This document shows positions 1 through 8,000 of a DNA stretch of 64,000 bases, piece by piece. The notes beneath the pieces were generated by a model. That model was not told the origin of the DNA and did no database searches. It saw nothing but the letters and a program-made list of their open reading frames with translations. The number at the start of each line of letters is the position of its first letter. Position 1 is the stretch's first letter. A program made the position numbers and the translations under genes. The stretch lies in NCBI RefSeq assembly GCF_010183535.1, contig NC_071333.1, positions 1,612,001 to 1,676,000 on the forward strand, written 5' to 3'. This DNA is from Caenorhabditis remanei. Lineage: Eukaryota; Nematoda; Chromadorea; Rhabditida; Rhabditidae.

Positions 1-428
1 TCTTCCTCATCGTTGATCCAGCGTGCAGCTCCAAGAAAGCCTTCCTTGGTTTCATCGTTTTCGCCTAAAAGTGTTTGAATGTACGCTTTGTAGGCGTAGT
101 GTGACGAGTCGTAGACGGGGACGTTGTTATACGAGAGCTTGACTTGGTTGAAGAATGTGGCCCCAATGAAATTGGAATGAGAGACGACTACCGGTTTCCC
201 GTCAGCCTTCTTCTTGAGACCAGCCAAATGAACTTTGAATGAAAGGTAGGTTTTGTTGAGTTGGAAGAAGTGGGCACTATCAAAAATGTTGAATGTGTAG
301 GGACCTTTAGCGTCAATTGGGTTTGATGTGGGGAATGTCATCCATTTTCCCTTGTTGAATGCAACTTGACTGGGTGGTGTGTCGAAAAGGCAAATGTTCG
401 CTGTAGCACACGGAGTGCTCTTGTTCAT
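1..428 (-). CDS. Maverick/Polinton major capsid protein, 5' part (runs off the window)
   Basis: The minus-strand frame opens with ATG at 428 and stays open to base 1, giving about 142 N-terminal residues of a longer protein. It carries features I associate with Polinton double-jelly-roll major capsid proteins: an early LFDTPPSQ segment, FFQLNKTYLSFKV, FFNQVKLSYNNVPVYDSSHY and AYKAYIQTLL. In the family this protein forms the hexon-like shell of the virion. Its start overlaps the stop of the upstream basic protein gene as TGATG (426-430), so the two are read as one compact cluster. Family assignment rests on motif recall; the overlap and open frame are seen directly. The C-terminal jelly roll cannot be assessed because the sequence ends. 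Confidence 0.75.
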   Translation of the reverse strand, partial: MNKSTPCATANICLFDTPPSQVAFNKGKWMTFPTSNPIDAKGPYTFNIFDSAHFFQLNKTYLSFKVHLAGLKKKADGKPVVVSHSNFIGATFFNQVKLSYNNVPVYDSSHYAYKAYIQTLLGENDETKEGFLGAARWINDEE

Positions 429-943
429 CAATTTTGCCATTTTCCAAAAATGTCACGTTTGCGGGATGAAGACTTGGCAATGGTACGTTTCTTGCGAGTG
501 ATCTTCCGTTTTCCAGATTTTTTGAGCTTCTTGGTGGTTCGTCGTCGTCGTCGTTGTCGTTGTTTCACAACCTTCTTACGTTTGACTGTTCGTCGTTTAC
601 GGCGTCCACCTTTTTGACCAAGTTTGTCGATTGCTCGATTGACAAGTGAATTGTAGGAATTTGAAGCGTTCTTTGACAGCGACTGTTTGAACGAGTCACC
701 AGCCGCCACGTCGTTTGCAACGCGAAGTGAGGAATCCATGACTTCGCGGCCAACTGAGACTCCCATCCGCTTTAGAAGAGGTACGGCAGAAATGAAGAGC
801 TTTCCGAGTAATTGTGAAAACGGGCCATTTCCCCGCTGATAGATACTTCCGGCACGAAATCCACCAAAACCTGCTTGATTTGGGTCACACTCAAAGAAGG
901 CAACCCAATCAACAGAGCGATCAGGATCAAAATCAACGTACAT
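428..943 (-). CDS. Small basic virion core-like protein of Maverick
   Basis: This 171-residue protein starts with ATG at 943 (MYVDFDP). The N-terminal half has a Gly-rich YQRGNGPFSQLLGKLF segment and an amphipathic stretch (SAVPLLKRMG). The C-terminal third is an almost continuous Arg/Lys tract (for example RQRRRRRTTKKLKKSGKRK). This layout fits a DNA-condensing or capsid-cementing minor virion protein, and a similar GYG/PLLK plus basic-tail protein is common next to Polinton capsid genes. The exact name is uncertain. It lies 33 bp downstream of the minor capsid gene and its TGA overlaps the ATG of the major capsid gene, so co-expression with the capsid genes is likely. Confidence 0.65.
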   Translation of the reverse strand: MYVDFDPDRSVDWVAFFECDPNQAGFGGFRAGSIYQRGNGPFSQLLGKLFISAVPLLKRMGVSVGREVMDSSLRVANDVAAGDSFKQSLSKNASNSYNSLVNRAIDKLGQKGGRRKRRTVKRKKVVKQRQRRRRRTTKKLKKSGKRKITRKKRTIAKSSSRKRDIFGKWQN

Positions 944-976
944 CGTAGGAGAGCGCTTTTGTAACCGATTGAGTGA

Positions 977-1750
977 TCAGCCATCAAATGAAATTTTGAC
1001 TGGTCGGAAGTGTAGCACTATGACCACTTTTCCAGAATTGAAAGGAATGAAATGGTCCCGGTCGTTCTTGATCTGGATTCCTATACGTGAGACGTCAGTT
1101 GGTCGAACTCTAACATATAACGGTTTTGTGAAGGTTTGCTCAACATTGGCTCCATTTCCAGTGTTCATGCTGATAACCTTTAAAATTGGGACTTTCATGT
1201 GACTGATGGTTTGGGGCTCCACGAGGTCTTCAGAATACACATACATCAAATCGGAACCCGAAAATGTAGAATATTTTCCCAATGTTGGAAAAGTCTTGAT
1301 TTCACGATCGTGGCCTAGAAAATATGCCAGTCTTGCCGAAAGTTGAACTTGTGACACGCTTTCCTGTGTCTTGATCAGGATCCGTTTGTAGAGTGGGTTA
1401 TACTCAAAAATTCCGATCGTTGTGTTGGTGGTGTTCAAAATTTTATCCAATTTTGAGGATAGTGTATGATTCAGAATTTCGGTCAGCTCTTGGGGTGTTG
1501 AGAATGTGCAACTTTGAATTTTGCACTTGATTGGTGAATTTGTGAACCACACGACAAACTCGTTTTCATTCCATCCATTGTCTTCTGGTAGATTGGAAAT
1601 CAAGTCGTGCGAGGATGGGTAGATGATGGAAGACAAGCCAACTTCAAATTCACGTTCAAAGTGTATCGGGCTTGGAAGTTGTGTATTGAAATTGGAAATT
1701 GATGAAGTTGCCTGGGCATTACTGACTAGGGTGATGTAAAAGTCACTCAT
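977..1750 (-). CDS. Maverick/Polinton minor capsid (penton-like) protein
   Basis: About 257 residues from the ATG at 1750 (MSDFYITLVSN); the frame extends 16 codons further upstream, but the internal Met fits the family start and overlaps the previous stop. The N-terminal pattern FYITLVSNAQ...LPSPI...REFEVGLSSIIYP is the hallmark I associate with the single-jelly-roll minor capsid protein of Polintons, which makes the vertex pentamers. A GKVVIVLHFRP strand closes the protein. It sits between a tiny membrane-protein gene (8-bp overlap) and the basic protein gene. No break or frameshift is visible. Confidence 0.75.
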   Translation of the reverse strand: MSDFYITLVSNAQATSSISNFNTQLPSPIHFEREFEVGLSSIIYPSSHDLISNLPEDNGWNENEFVVWFTNSPIKCKIQSCTFSTPQELTEILNHTLSSKLDKILNTTNTTIGIFEYNPLYKRILIKTQESVSQVQLSARLAYFLGHDREIKTFPTLGKYSTFSGSDLMYVYSEDLVEPQTISHMKVPILKVISMNTGNGANVEQTFTKPLYVRVRPTDVSRIGIQIKNDRDHFIPFNSGKVVIVLHFRPVKISFDG

Positions 1751-1952
1751 GATCTTTGAGTTTTGGGTTAGGCAAGAGGTAACCAATGCAGGAGCCAAGT
1801 ACGGTCATCCACTGATGTTGTTGAGTTGGATCAGAACAAATTTTATATAGAGCAACAAGACTGACAATGTAGACAATGAAAACTTGGGAGCAATAGACAA
1901 TGAGGGCCCTAGAGCAATCTGTGTTTCCACAAGACCACTTTGAGTTATCCAT
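1743..1952 (-). CDS. Small membrane protein of Maverick capsid cluster
   Basis: A 69-residue ORF from ATG 1952 (MDNSKWSCGN) to TGA at 1743-1745. The middle is a clear hydrophobic helix (ALIVYCSQVFIVYIVSLVAL) followed by a second weakly hydrophobic patch near the C-terminus (TVLGSCIGYLL). It overlaps the integrase stop by 8 bp upstream and the minor-capsid start by 8 bp downstream, the same stop/start overlap style as its neighbours, which argues it is translated rather than spurious. I do not recognise a family. A membrane role in virion assembly or release is only an inference from its position and hydrophobicity. Confidence 0.55.
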   Translation of the reverse strand: MDNSKWSCGNTDCSRALIVYCSQVFIVYIVSLVALYKICSDPTQQHQWMTVLGSCIGYLLPNPKLKDHE

Positions 1953-3063
1953 GATAGTCTTTGAAATCCGATTCTGGGATCCATGAGTTGAATGAGTCGT
2001 CGTAGCCTTTGAAACTGACCAAACACTCCCGAATGCCCTTCCTGGTCCGTTTTCTAATGATTCGGTCAATTTCATAGAAATCATCAGGTTTGTTGTAGAT
2101 TACCATTTCTTCCTCGTACCAGATTCCATCCACCTCTCGATCGAGTGTATCGGCCAAAATGTATGCTGGGATGTCATATGGAATAACCTTGATGACTTTG
2201 AAAATTTCTTCAGACCACTTTGCTCTTGTACCCTTTGCAAATGGTGAATTGTCCATCAGGACACGTACCGTGTTCCCAATTTTGAATTTGGCGACTTTTC
2301 TTGTGGGTGATCCGTAGAGACGTTTCCAAATTTCGGTAGCATTTTCCCAAGAAACTTTTTCAGGAGAAGTTCCAAGTGACGTCATGAATTTGGCATTAAG
2401 ACCTTCAACGACTTCAGGCAAAACTCGGGTCCACTCAAAACTCTTTGTGGTCGTAAACCATTTTTCCAGCTGTCTCTTGATGCGCATGATGGCGTTCTCG
2501 GCATAACAAGCCTTCACGTTGGTGTTTTTGGGGTTCAGGTGAATGATGCCTAGGTTTTTGCAAAGTTTCCGAAACTGTTTGCCCATAAACTCGGTACCTG
2601 GAAATTGAAAATGGGGTTAATCAATAATTTCAGACTCACCTTTATCGGTATACAGCTTGCTTGGTATCCTCCACTTTGACCGCAAAATTTCTTCATAAGC
2701 CTTTGTAACTGTGGCACATTCTTTATTTTTGAGTGGTCTGGCAAACACATAGCGGCTAAAAACGTCCACAACCACCAGAATGTAGCAGAAACCTTGGTTG
2801 TGGGACTTTAGAGTTGGTAGCATTGCGAGATCTGCCATATGATGGCTATCCGGACCTGTAGCTACCCATTTGTTGTGTTGAATGAACTTGGACTTTGGAA
2901 AATGTCTAGTGTAGGCATCATTTGTGTGGAGATAGGCGACAACTTGTTTCCTCTGAATGTCGGGGTGAACTTTTCGAGCCTGCTTCAAGAGGGTTGACAC
3001 ACTACGTAGACCACTTTTGGGATCCGAATAGAGACGTTCAAGGGTTTCCTCTAGCTTTTCCAT
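1945..3063 (-). CDS. Maverick/Polinton retroviral-type integrase (two exons)
   Basis: Exon 1 is about 3063-2640 and exon 2 about 2597-1945. They are separated by a roughly 42-bp intron with GTGAGT donor and TTCCAG acceptor. Splicing joins TDKG to TEFMGKQF, rebuilding the conserved DxGTEF block. The catalytic triad is visible as D in HHMADLAML, D in YTDKGTEF and E in ACYAENAIMR, inside an rve-type core (YILVVVDVFSRYVFARPL). The C-terminus ends with a chromodomain-like ECLVSFKGYDDSFNSWIPES, typical of Polinton and chromoviral integrases. The enzyme would insert the element into host DNA. All key residues are present. It overlaps the next upstream gene by 13 bp. Confidence 0.85.
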
Positions 3064-3695
3064 CGCGTAACACTAAAACTTCGTGGTGATGCACGGGTTC
3101 GGTATTTCCGTCGTGGGTTGAGAATGAAACGTTCGGGGAAATCGGTTTTTTTCAGCTCTTCAGATAGCAGTGCTAAACCTGGTTGCACTCCATGTAATGG
3201 TGCCTCGTTGGTCAAATCGTCGGCAATCCGCTTAATGTTGTGAATCGTGATTGGGTTACCAAAAATCGTTAGTTTTCCAGTACTCTTGTCAAGTTGGAAA
3301 ATATTTGGAAATTTCCCGATATGCTCCAAAATGCGCTTTTTGGCAATTCCAGGGGTGATGAGTGGTGTAGTTGTGGTATCACTAGTCGGTTGTGGGTCGT
3401 GAAGGCTTGAACGGCGAGTGCGTGGTGGTGGTGGTTGTTGTGGACTTGGCGGTGTTGGTGTAAATATAGTGTTCTCTGTCACATTGGGGGTTTCTTCATG
3501 TGCTTCAGGCTCCTCCTGGGTGTCTAGTCGGGTTTTCACAATGTTGGTCAAGTGTGATCGTAAATGGGCCACTTTGGAATCGTTATCAAGAGGGGCTTTC
3601 AGCAGTTTGTCAACGGTTTCTTCTGGAGCTTTTTGACGTGAAATGAGATCTTCATGCTCTTCGATGGTCAGAAGTACATATTTACCGTAGGACAT
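3051..3695 (-). CDS. Hypothetical Maverick protein with Pro-rich linker
   Basis: About 214 residues from ATG at 3695 (MSYGKYVLLT). The N-terminal 70 residues are charged and probably helical. Residues about 75-120 are a low-complexity linker with PTPPSPQQPPPPRTRRSS and TTTTPLITPG. The C-terminal 90 residues look folded (RILEHIGKFPNIF, KLTIFGNPITIHNIKRIADD) and end in a basic RRKYRTRASPRSF tail. The position between the pX-like gene and the integrase, with 13-14 bp overlaps at both ends, supports a structural or DNA-associated virion protein. I do not recognise a named family, so function is unknown. Confidence 0.6.
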   Translation of the reverse strand: MSYGKYVLLTIEEHEDLISRQKAPEETVDKLLKAPLDNDSKVAHLRSHLTNIVKTRLDTQEEPEAHEETPNVTENTIFTPTPPSPQQPPPPRTRRSSLHDPQPTSDTTTTPLITPGIAKKRILEHIGKFPNIFQLDKSTGKLTIFGNPITIHNIKRIADDLTNEAPLHGVQPGLALLSEELKKTDFPERFILNPRRKYRTRASPRSFSVTRWKS

Positions 3696-4041
3696 GTTCA
3701 AGAATGGAAGAGGCAGTCGAAATCAGAATTGGCAAAAGAGCAATGACTGGGCTTCCACCAGTTTGTACCAAAAATTCACGAGTCTTGTCCAAATCACGAA
3801 GTTGTGCCAAAAGTCGTAAATTTTCAGACTCTGGTCTCAATTTTCGGACATTTTCTTGGGATAGCGGTAGGTTGCCGTTCAGAGTATTGAAAATCAGGTC
3901 CACCAGACAAATGATTGAGTTTTCAGGCAATGCATCAATTAGGGCAAGACGGGTAGTTTGGTCTTTGGCTGAGGAAACAGCCAATATTTGGTTGAAAGTC
4001 TCCAAGTCCCATTCAGGTTTACGACTTTGGGGTGAAGACAT
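3682..4041 (-). CDS. pX-like small virion protein of Maverick (LVQxGG protein)
   Basis: About 119 residues from ATG 4041 (MSSPQSRKPEW). The order of features is a helical acidic N-terminus, a central NTLNGNLPLSQENVRKLRPE segment, then LVQTGGSPVIALLPILIST at the C-terminus. The repeated leucines, the VRKLRPE...LRLLAQL spacing and the LVQxGG plus hydrophobic tail match a small protein widespread in Polintons and adintoviruses that has been compared with adenovirus core precursor pX. The hydrophobic tail suggests membrane or capsid-interior contact. It overlaps the ATPase stop by 23 bp and the next gene by 14 bp. The pX analogy comes from motif recall. Confidence 0.6.
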   Translation of the reverse strand: MSSPQSRKPEWDLETFNQILAVSSAKDQTTRLALIDALPENSIICLVDLIFNTLNGNLPLSQENVRKLRPESENLRLLAQLRDLDKTREFLVQTGGSPVIALLPILISTASSILEHVLR

Positions 4042-4735
4042 GGGTGATTTTGTTGGGTAGGAGGTTATCCCGGAAACGTAACTCTTCAGGACACAATTTG
4101 TGAAGGTCAATGAGTAGATATGTGTAGGGCTGACTCGTGGCGTCCTTATAAATGGCCAAAAATGTTTTGCATTCGCCTGGCATAAGCTGAGAGCCTAAAC
4201 AGCTAACACTTGACTTGTCCGCGTTGTTTTTGAACAAAATTATGAAACTTGCTTGCAGACGAAGGTTTCGGATGACTTTTGAGTAGAAGATTGTGTGGAG
4301 TAGAAACATGATGGTCATGTCGTAGTGATGGGCCAAAACGGAGACTAATCGTTCCATTCCCGAATTTTGGTCAATTTTGGTCATCAGATCATCAATCACG
4401 ATCATTGCTTGTTGGTCCTTGTACTTTTTCAGCTCTTCCAGGTTCGGAAGACCTTCACGAAGGAGAATGTCTGGTCTGTTTTTCAGTGAATCTGGTACGC
4501 TTTCAAAGGTGTCGTAGTACCAGAAGCATACACGACTGTTGACGTTGAAAATTTGATTCCGTTGATCCACGATTTGACGAGCGAGAGTGCTTTTCCCCTG
4601 GCCACTGGGGCCAACGATGAGGATTGTGCTTTGCCAAGCAAGACGTCGAACCATGTTGGCGAAAAATTTCTGAAAATGATGTGCTTCCCGGTTGTCAAGG
4701 GTTTTTGTGTTCAAGTCTATCACAAATTCAGCCAA
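4019..4735 (-). CDS. Maverick/Polinton A32-type genome-packaging ATPase
   Basis: An FtsK/HerA-class ATPase. Walker A is GPSGQGKST (about residue 43) and Walker B is MIVIDDL (about residue 110), followed by a LLHTIFY sensor-like segment. Length (about 210-240 aa) fits Polinton packaging ATPases, which pump DNA into the capsid. The start is odd. The open frame from 4735 begins with TTG and no in-frame ATG occurs before the upstream TGA; the first Met is at about 4654, only some 15 residues ahead of Walker A. So the protein either starts at 4654, uses a non-ATG codon, or has an unseen upstream exon. The stop overlaps the pX-like gene. Confidence 0.8.
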   Translation of the reverse strand: MAEFVIDLNTKTLDNREAHHFQKFFANMVRRLAWQSTILIVGPSGQGKSTLARQIVDQRNQIFNVNSRVCFWYYDTFESVPDSLKNRPDILLREGLPNLEELKKYKDQQAMIVIDDLMTKIDQNSGMERLVSVLAHHYDMTIMFLLHTIFYSKVIRNLRLQASFIILFKNNADKSSVSCLGSQLMPGECKTFLAIYKDATSQPYTYLLIDLHKLCPEELRFRDNLLPNKITHVFTPKS

Positions 4736-4833
4736 ATTTCCAAGTTTCCGAGTGAAATTGTGAATTTTTCAAAAATTTTCGTTTTTCGCCAAAGTTCCGA
4801 TTTCGCAATACTCTGGCTTGTCGAAAAATTGCG

Positions 4834-4985
4834 CATTGTCAATGTGTGCATACACCACGCGCGCTTGTGAACTCGTCGTAAAATTGTGCGCATTGTCAAT
4901 GTGTGTGTGTACACCGCACGCGCTTGTGAACTCGTCGTAAAGTTGTGGACATTGTCAGTGTGCATACACCATACGCGCATGTGCA
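4834..4985. repeat. Three-copy minisatellite (about 57-59 bp) between ATPase and polymerase genes
   Basis: The phrase cattgtcaatgtgtg recurs at 4834, 4891 and 4950 (the last with one change). Each copy is followed by a GC-rich TACACC...CGCGCTTGTG block and gaactcgtcgtaaaattg. The 300-bp gap between the polymerase stop and the ATPase start is otherwise featureless, so this probably forms the promoter or 5' leader of the minus-strand capsid cluster. An AATAAA on the minus strand at 5013-5018 is suitably placed as the polymerase poly(A) signal. Confidence 0.75.
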
Positions 4986-5035
4986 GACTTTGAAGTTGTA
5001 TGGAAAGCAAAATTTATTGCGAAATATCACAGAAT

Positions 5036-8000
5036 TTAGTCACAATAACCAAGTGGCAGTGTCGAGCCGTCTTGGAGTACCCGGCGCTTGTTGAATGTGT
5101 AGCGCAGCATCTTCTGTTGACTTCCTGAGTAGATATTGTGGAGTCGATCCCTCTTCATCACTTGTTGTGGAACTCTGACGACGGTTCCTGGAGCCTGAGC
5201 GAGGACGTCCTCCACCATCTTCTTCATGATATCGAAAGTGACCCGTTTATCCGCCTCCGAAGTGAGGGTGAGGCCCTTTGCCTTGCGGACGACCTGGAAT
5301 TATTGTAATTGATTTTCAGAATTTTCAGTGAAAAATTTACCTGTTCGGTCCCGTCTTCCAGCGTCTGCTTGTAGCAGTACGTCTTTGGTCCCAGACTAAC
5401 AAACTCTGTCATCACTCCTTTGAGTTCATTCGTGAGCTGCCCCAAGAATGGTCCATATTCATCCTTGAGAGGGTCGACTGCATTGAGTGGTACTGTGTAG
5501 GCGATGGAGTCCGTGTCTGAAAATTTGATTTTTGTCGAGAATTTCAAGACTGTTTGATTACCTGTATATATCAGATTTTCGGCTCCTACTTTCTCCATCA
5601 GCTTGTAAAGCCTGAGTCTGGCATATGAGGTGACGTATGCCGCAATGTGGACGGCTCCTGTCTTCAGACTCTTCAATGTTTCAGCCTGCTTTGTTGTCCT
5701 CATCATCACAGTGTTGTTGACAGTCCAGAAATCTTCTATGACAATTGACGTGTCATAGTAAATTTTCCAGAACTTTGCTGGCGTGACTACGATTTCCGTG
5801 ACTGCTCTATCCACACGCTGGGCCATTTTTCCCCACTGAAATTTACTCTCTACTTTAAGATTTCAAGTGAAAAAGCTTACCAATGAGTTCACCAACAACT
5901 TCGTTGCGAGACGGCGTGGTGGGGACAGATTGAACTTGCTTTTGTCGCTGACGTCGATACCTTGGGCCATGTAAGAGGCAATGAAGGCGTCCTGCTCTTC
6001 GGGTGTCGTCACATCTTCTGGCCATCCTGATGCATACTGAAAAATGGGGGTGTGAAACGTATAGAAAAATTTCAGACTTACGATTTTTCCGGCCATCATC
6101 TCATTGATGTATGACGTGAAGAGACCTCCTGCACCATCTGCATCATTTGTGGCCCAGTTATCATACTTGATTGCCTGAAAACAGAAATTTATAGACAAAT
6201 TTTTACATGGATCACCTACGTGATGGATTTCGATGATGACGTATCCCAATTCCAGAGCCTTTTTGAGTTCTGCTGTGGTGAAGACTCCGTTGAAGCTCCT
6301 CTCCTTATCGCTGTGTGTGCACCTGAGCTGATTGTTGGTCTTCACACATTCTGAAACTTGAAATTTCGAAATTTTTCGAAAAAATGATGACGTACCGAGG
6401 CAGAGTGCGAAGAACAGTTTTCCTCCTGTTTTGAGCCCCAGAAGTGGTACCTTGAGGTCCTTTGGCGCTCCAACTCGGCAGGCGATGAATCCTTTGAAGC
6501 GGATTTCGCTGGGGTCCGTGAGCGGTACGGTGTACTCCGATCGTCGAACATTTGTTGGGGCTCCGATCGGGAATTCTTCAAACTTCATCACTGTCGGGTA
6601 GAGACTGAAATAGTTTTAAGGTTTTGGGGGTTTCAGATTGGACGAGTTTACCTCACGACGTCCCCAAAGTGTTTTCTGACCCGCTTGTTTGTGACGGTGA
6701 GCTTGAACACCTCTGTTCGACCACCAGTGAGTGCTCTTTCGCAATCGAGCATGCCCTGAAAAATTTAAATTATATGTGGATAGACTTTCGGAAAACTTAC
6801 GAGTGGTTCATAGTCATTGAAGAAATTTGCCATCTCGGCATTCATTCGGCGCTCTTTCTCCACCTCACATTCCCAAACGACTTTGACGTCGTGGCTTACT
6901 TCCAACTCCTCGATTCGTTTGGCGTCCGAATTTCGGATGTCGATGGCCACTTTACTGCCAATCAACGATTGATCAGCATACTTGCACTTGTGTGCGTGGA
7001 AGTAGCAGCCGAAAAACTCGATGACGAGACCTCTTGGGAATCTGGCGCATGGACTCACGAAACCGTCGACTCGGTACTTTCCGACCTGAAAATTTTTGTA
7101 AATTTTTGTAAATTTCCTTTCAAAAATCACCTTCCGCTCGCCAAAAGTGGTGGACATCTCCACTTCGACGTCTTCTTCCTTCCCGAACCAGGCCAAGTAT
7201 TTTTGAGAAATCACCGAACACTTGATTGACACGGATGGACGAGCGTCAAGGACGATTGGCTTCTCATGTGTCAGGTGCTTTCTTTGGAAGGTCTTCATTG
7301 CGGCAGAGGCGGCTGTGATTGATTCCTGGAAAATTTAAATTCGCGCCTGGTTAAACTTGAGAATACTTACCTCAAAAAGACAGACGTTTGTGAGCTCCTC
7401 GAAGTCCTTTTCGAATGGTATCAATGCGCTCGCCAAGATGAAGACGTCTTCGAAGCAGTACTTCTTGATTTCGCTCTCGAAGTTGAATTGGTGGTGTTGA
7501 GCGCGCGCCTCATCAAGAAATTTGATGATCTTTTCTCGGGCAGCTGGCGTCTTGTTCTCGAGGTTGTAGAACTCGTTTCCTGGCATCACCCCATCATAGT
7601 CGAAATTCTCCGGCTTGATGAAGAGGAACGGGAACTCTCTGAAAAATTTTGGACGTCTTTTCAAAAATTTCTTGATCTACACTCACCCTTTCTGCACCGG
7701 AATATTGAACGCCTTCCCAATGGCTGCCAGGCTCATCGTCAAGTATTTGTATGAGTCCAGGAGTTTAACGTTTTTGTGCTGAATGAATATGATTTTCGTT
7801 CCAGCCGTCACCACTGTCGGAGTGGCTTTCGTTTTGGATATGAGGTAGTTGAGGATGAACTGCCAGTCATACCTATAAAATTCCTTCTCTCTCTCTATAT
7901 ATATATATATTTATGGAATGCAAAAACTCACCCTGATCCATTGTGGGCTAGTCCAACGAATCCCTTGTTGTGCTGGGCGAAAATCCACTCCGCGGCTTCT

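Noticed and set aside
366..617. Plus-strand open frame opposite the basic protein gene
   Set aside because: It is the reverse complement of the Arg/Lys tract and has no independent support.
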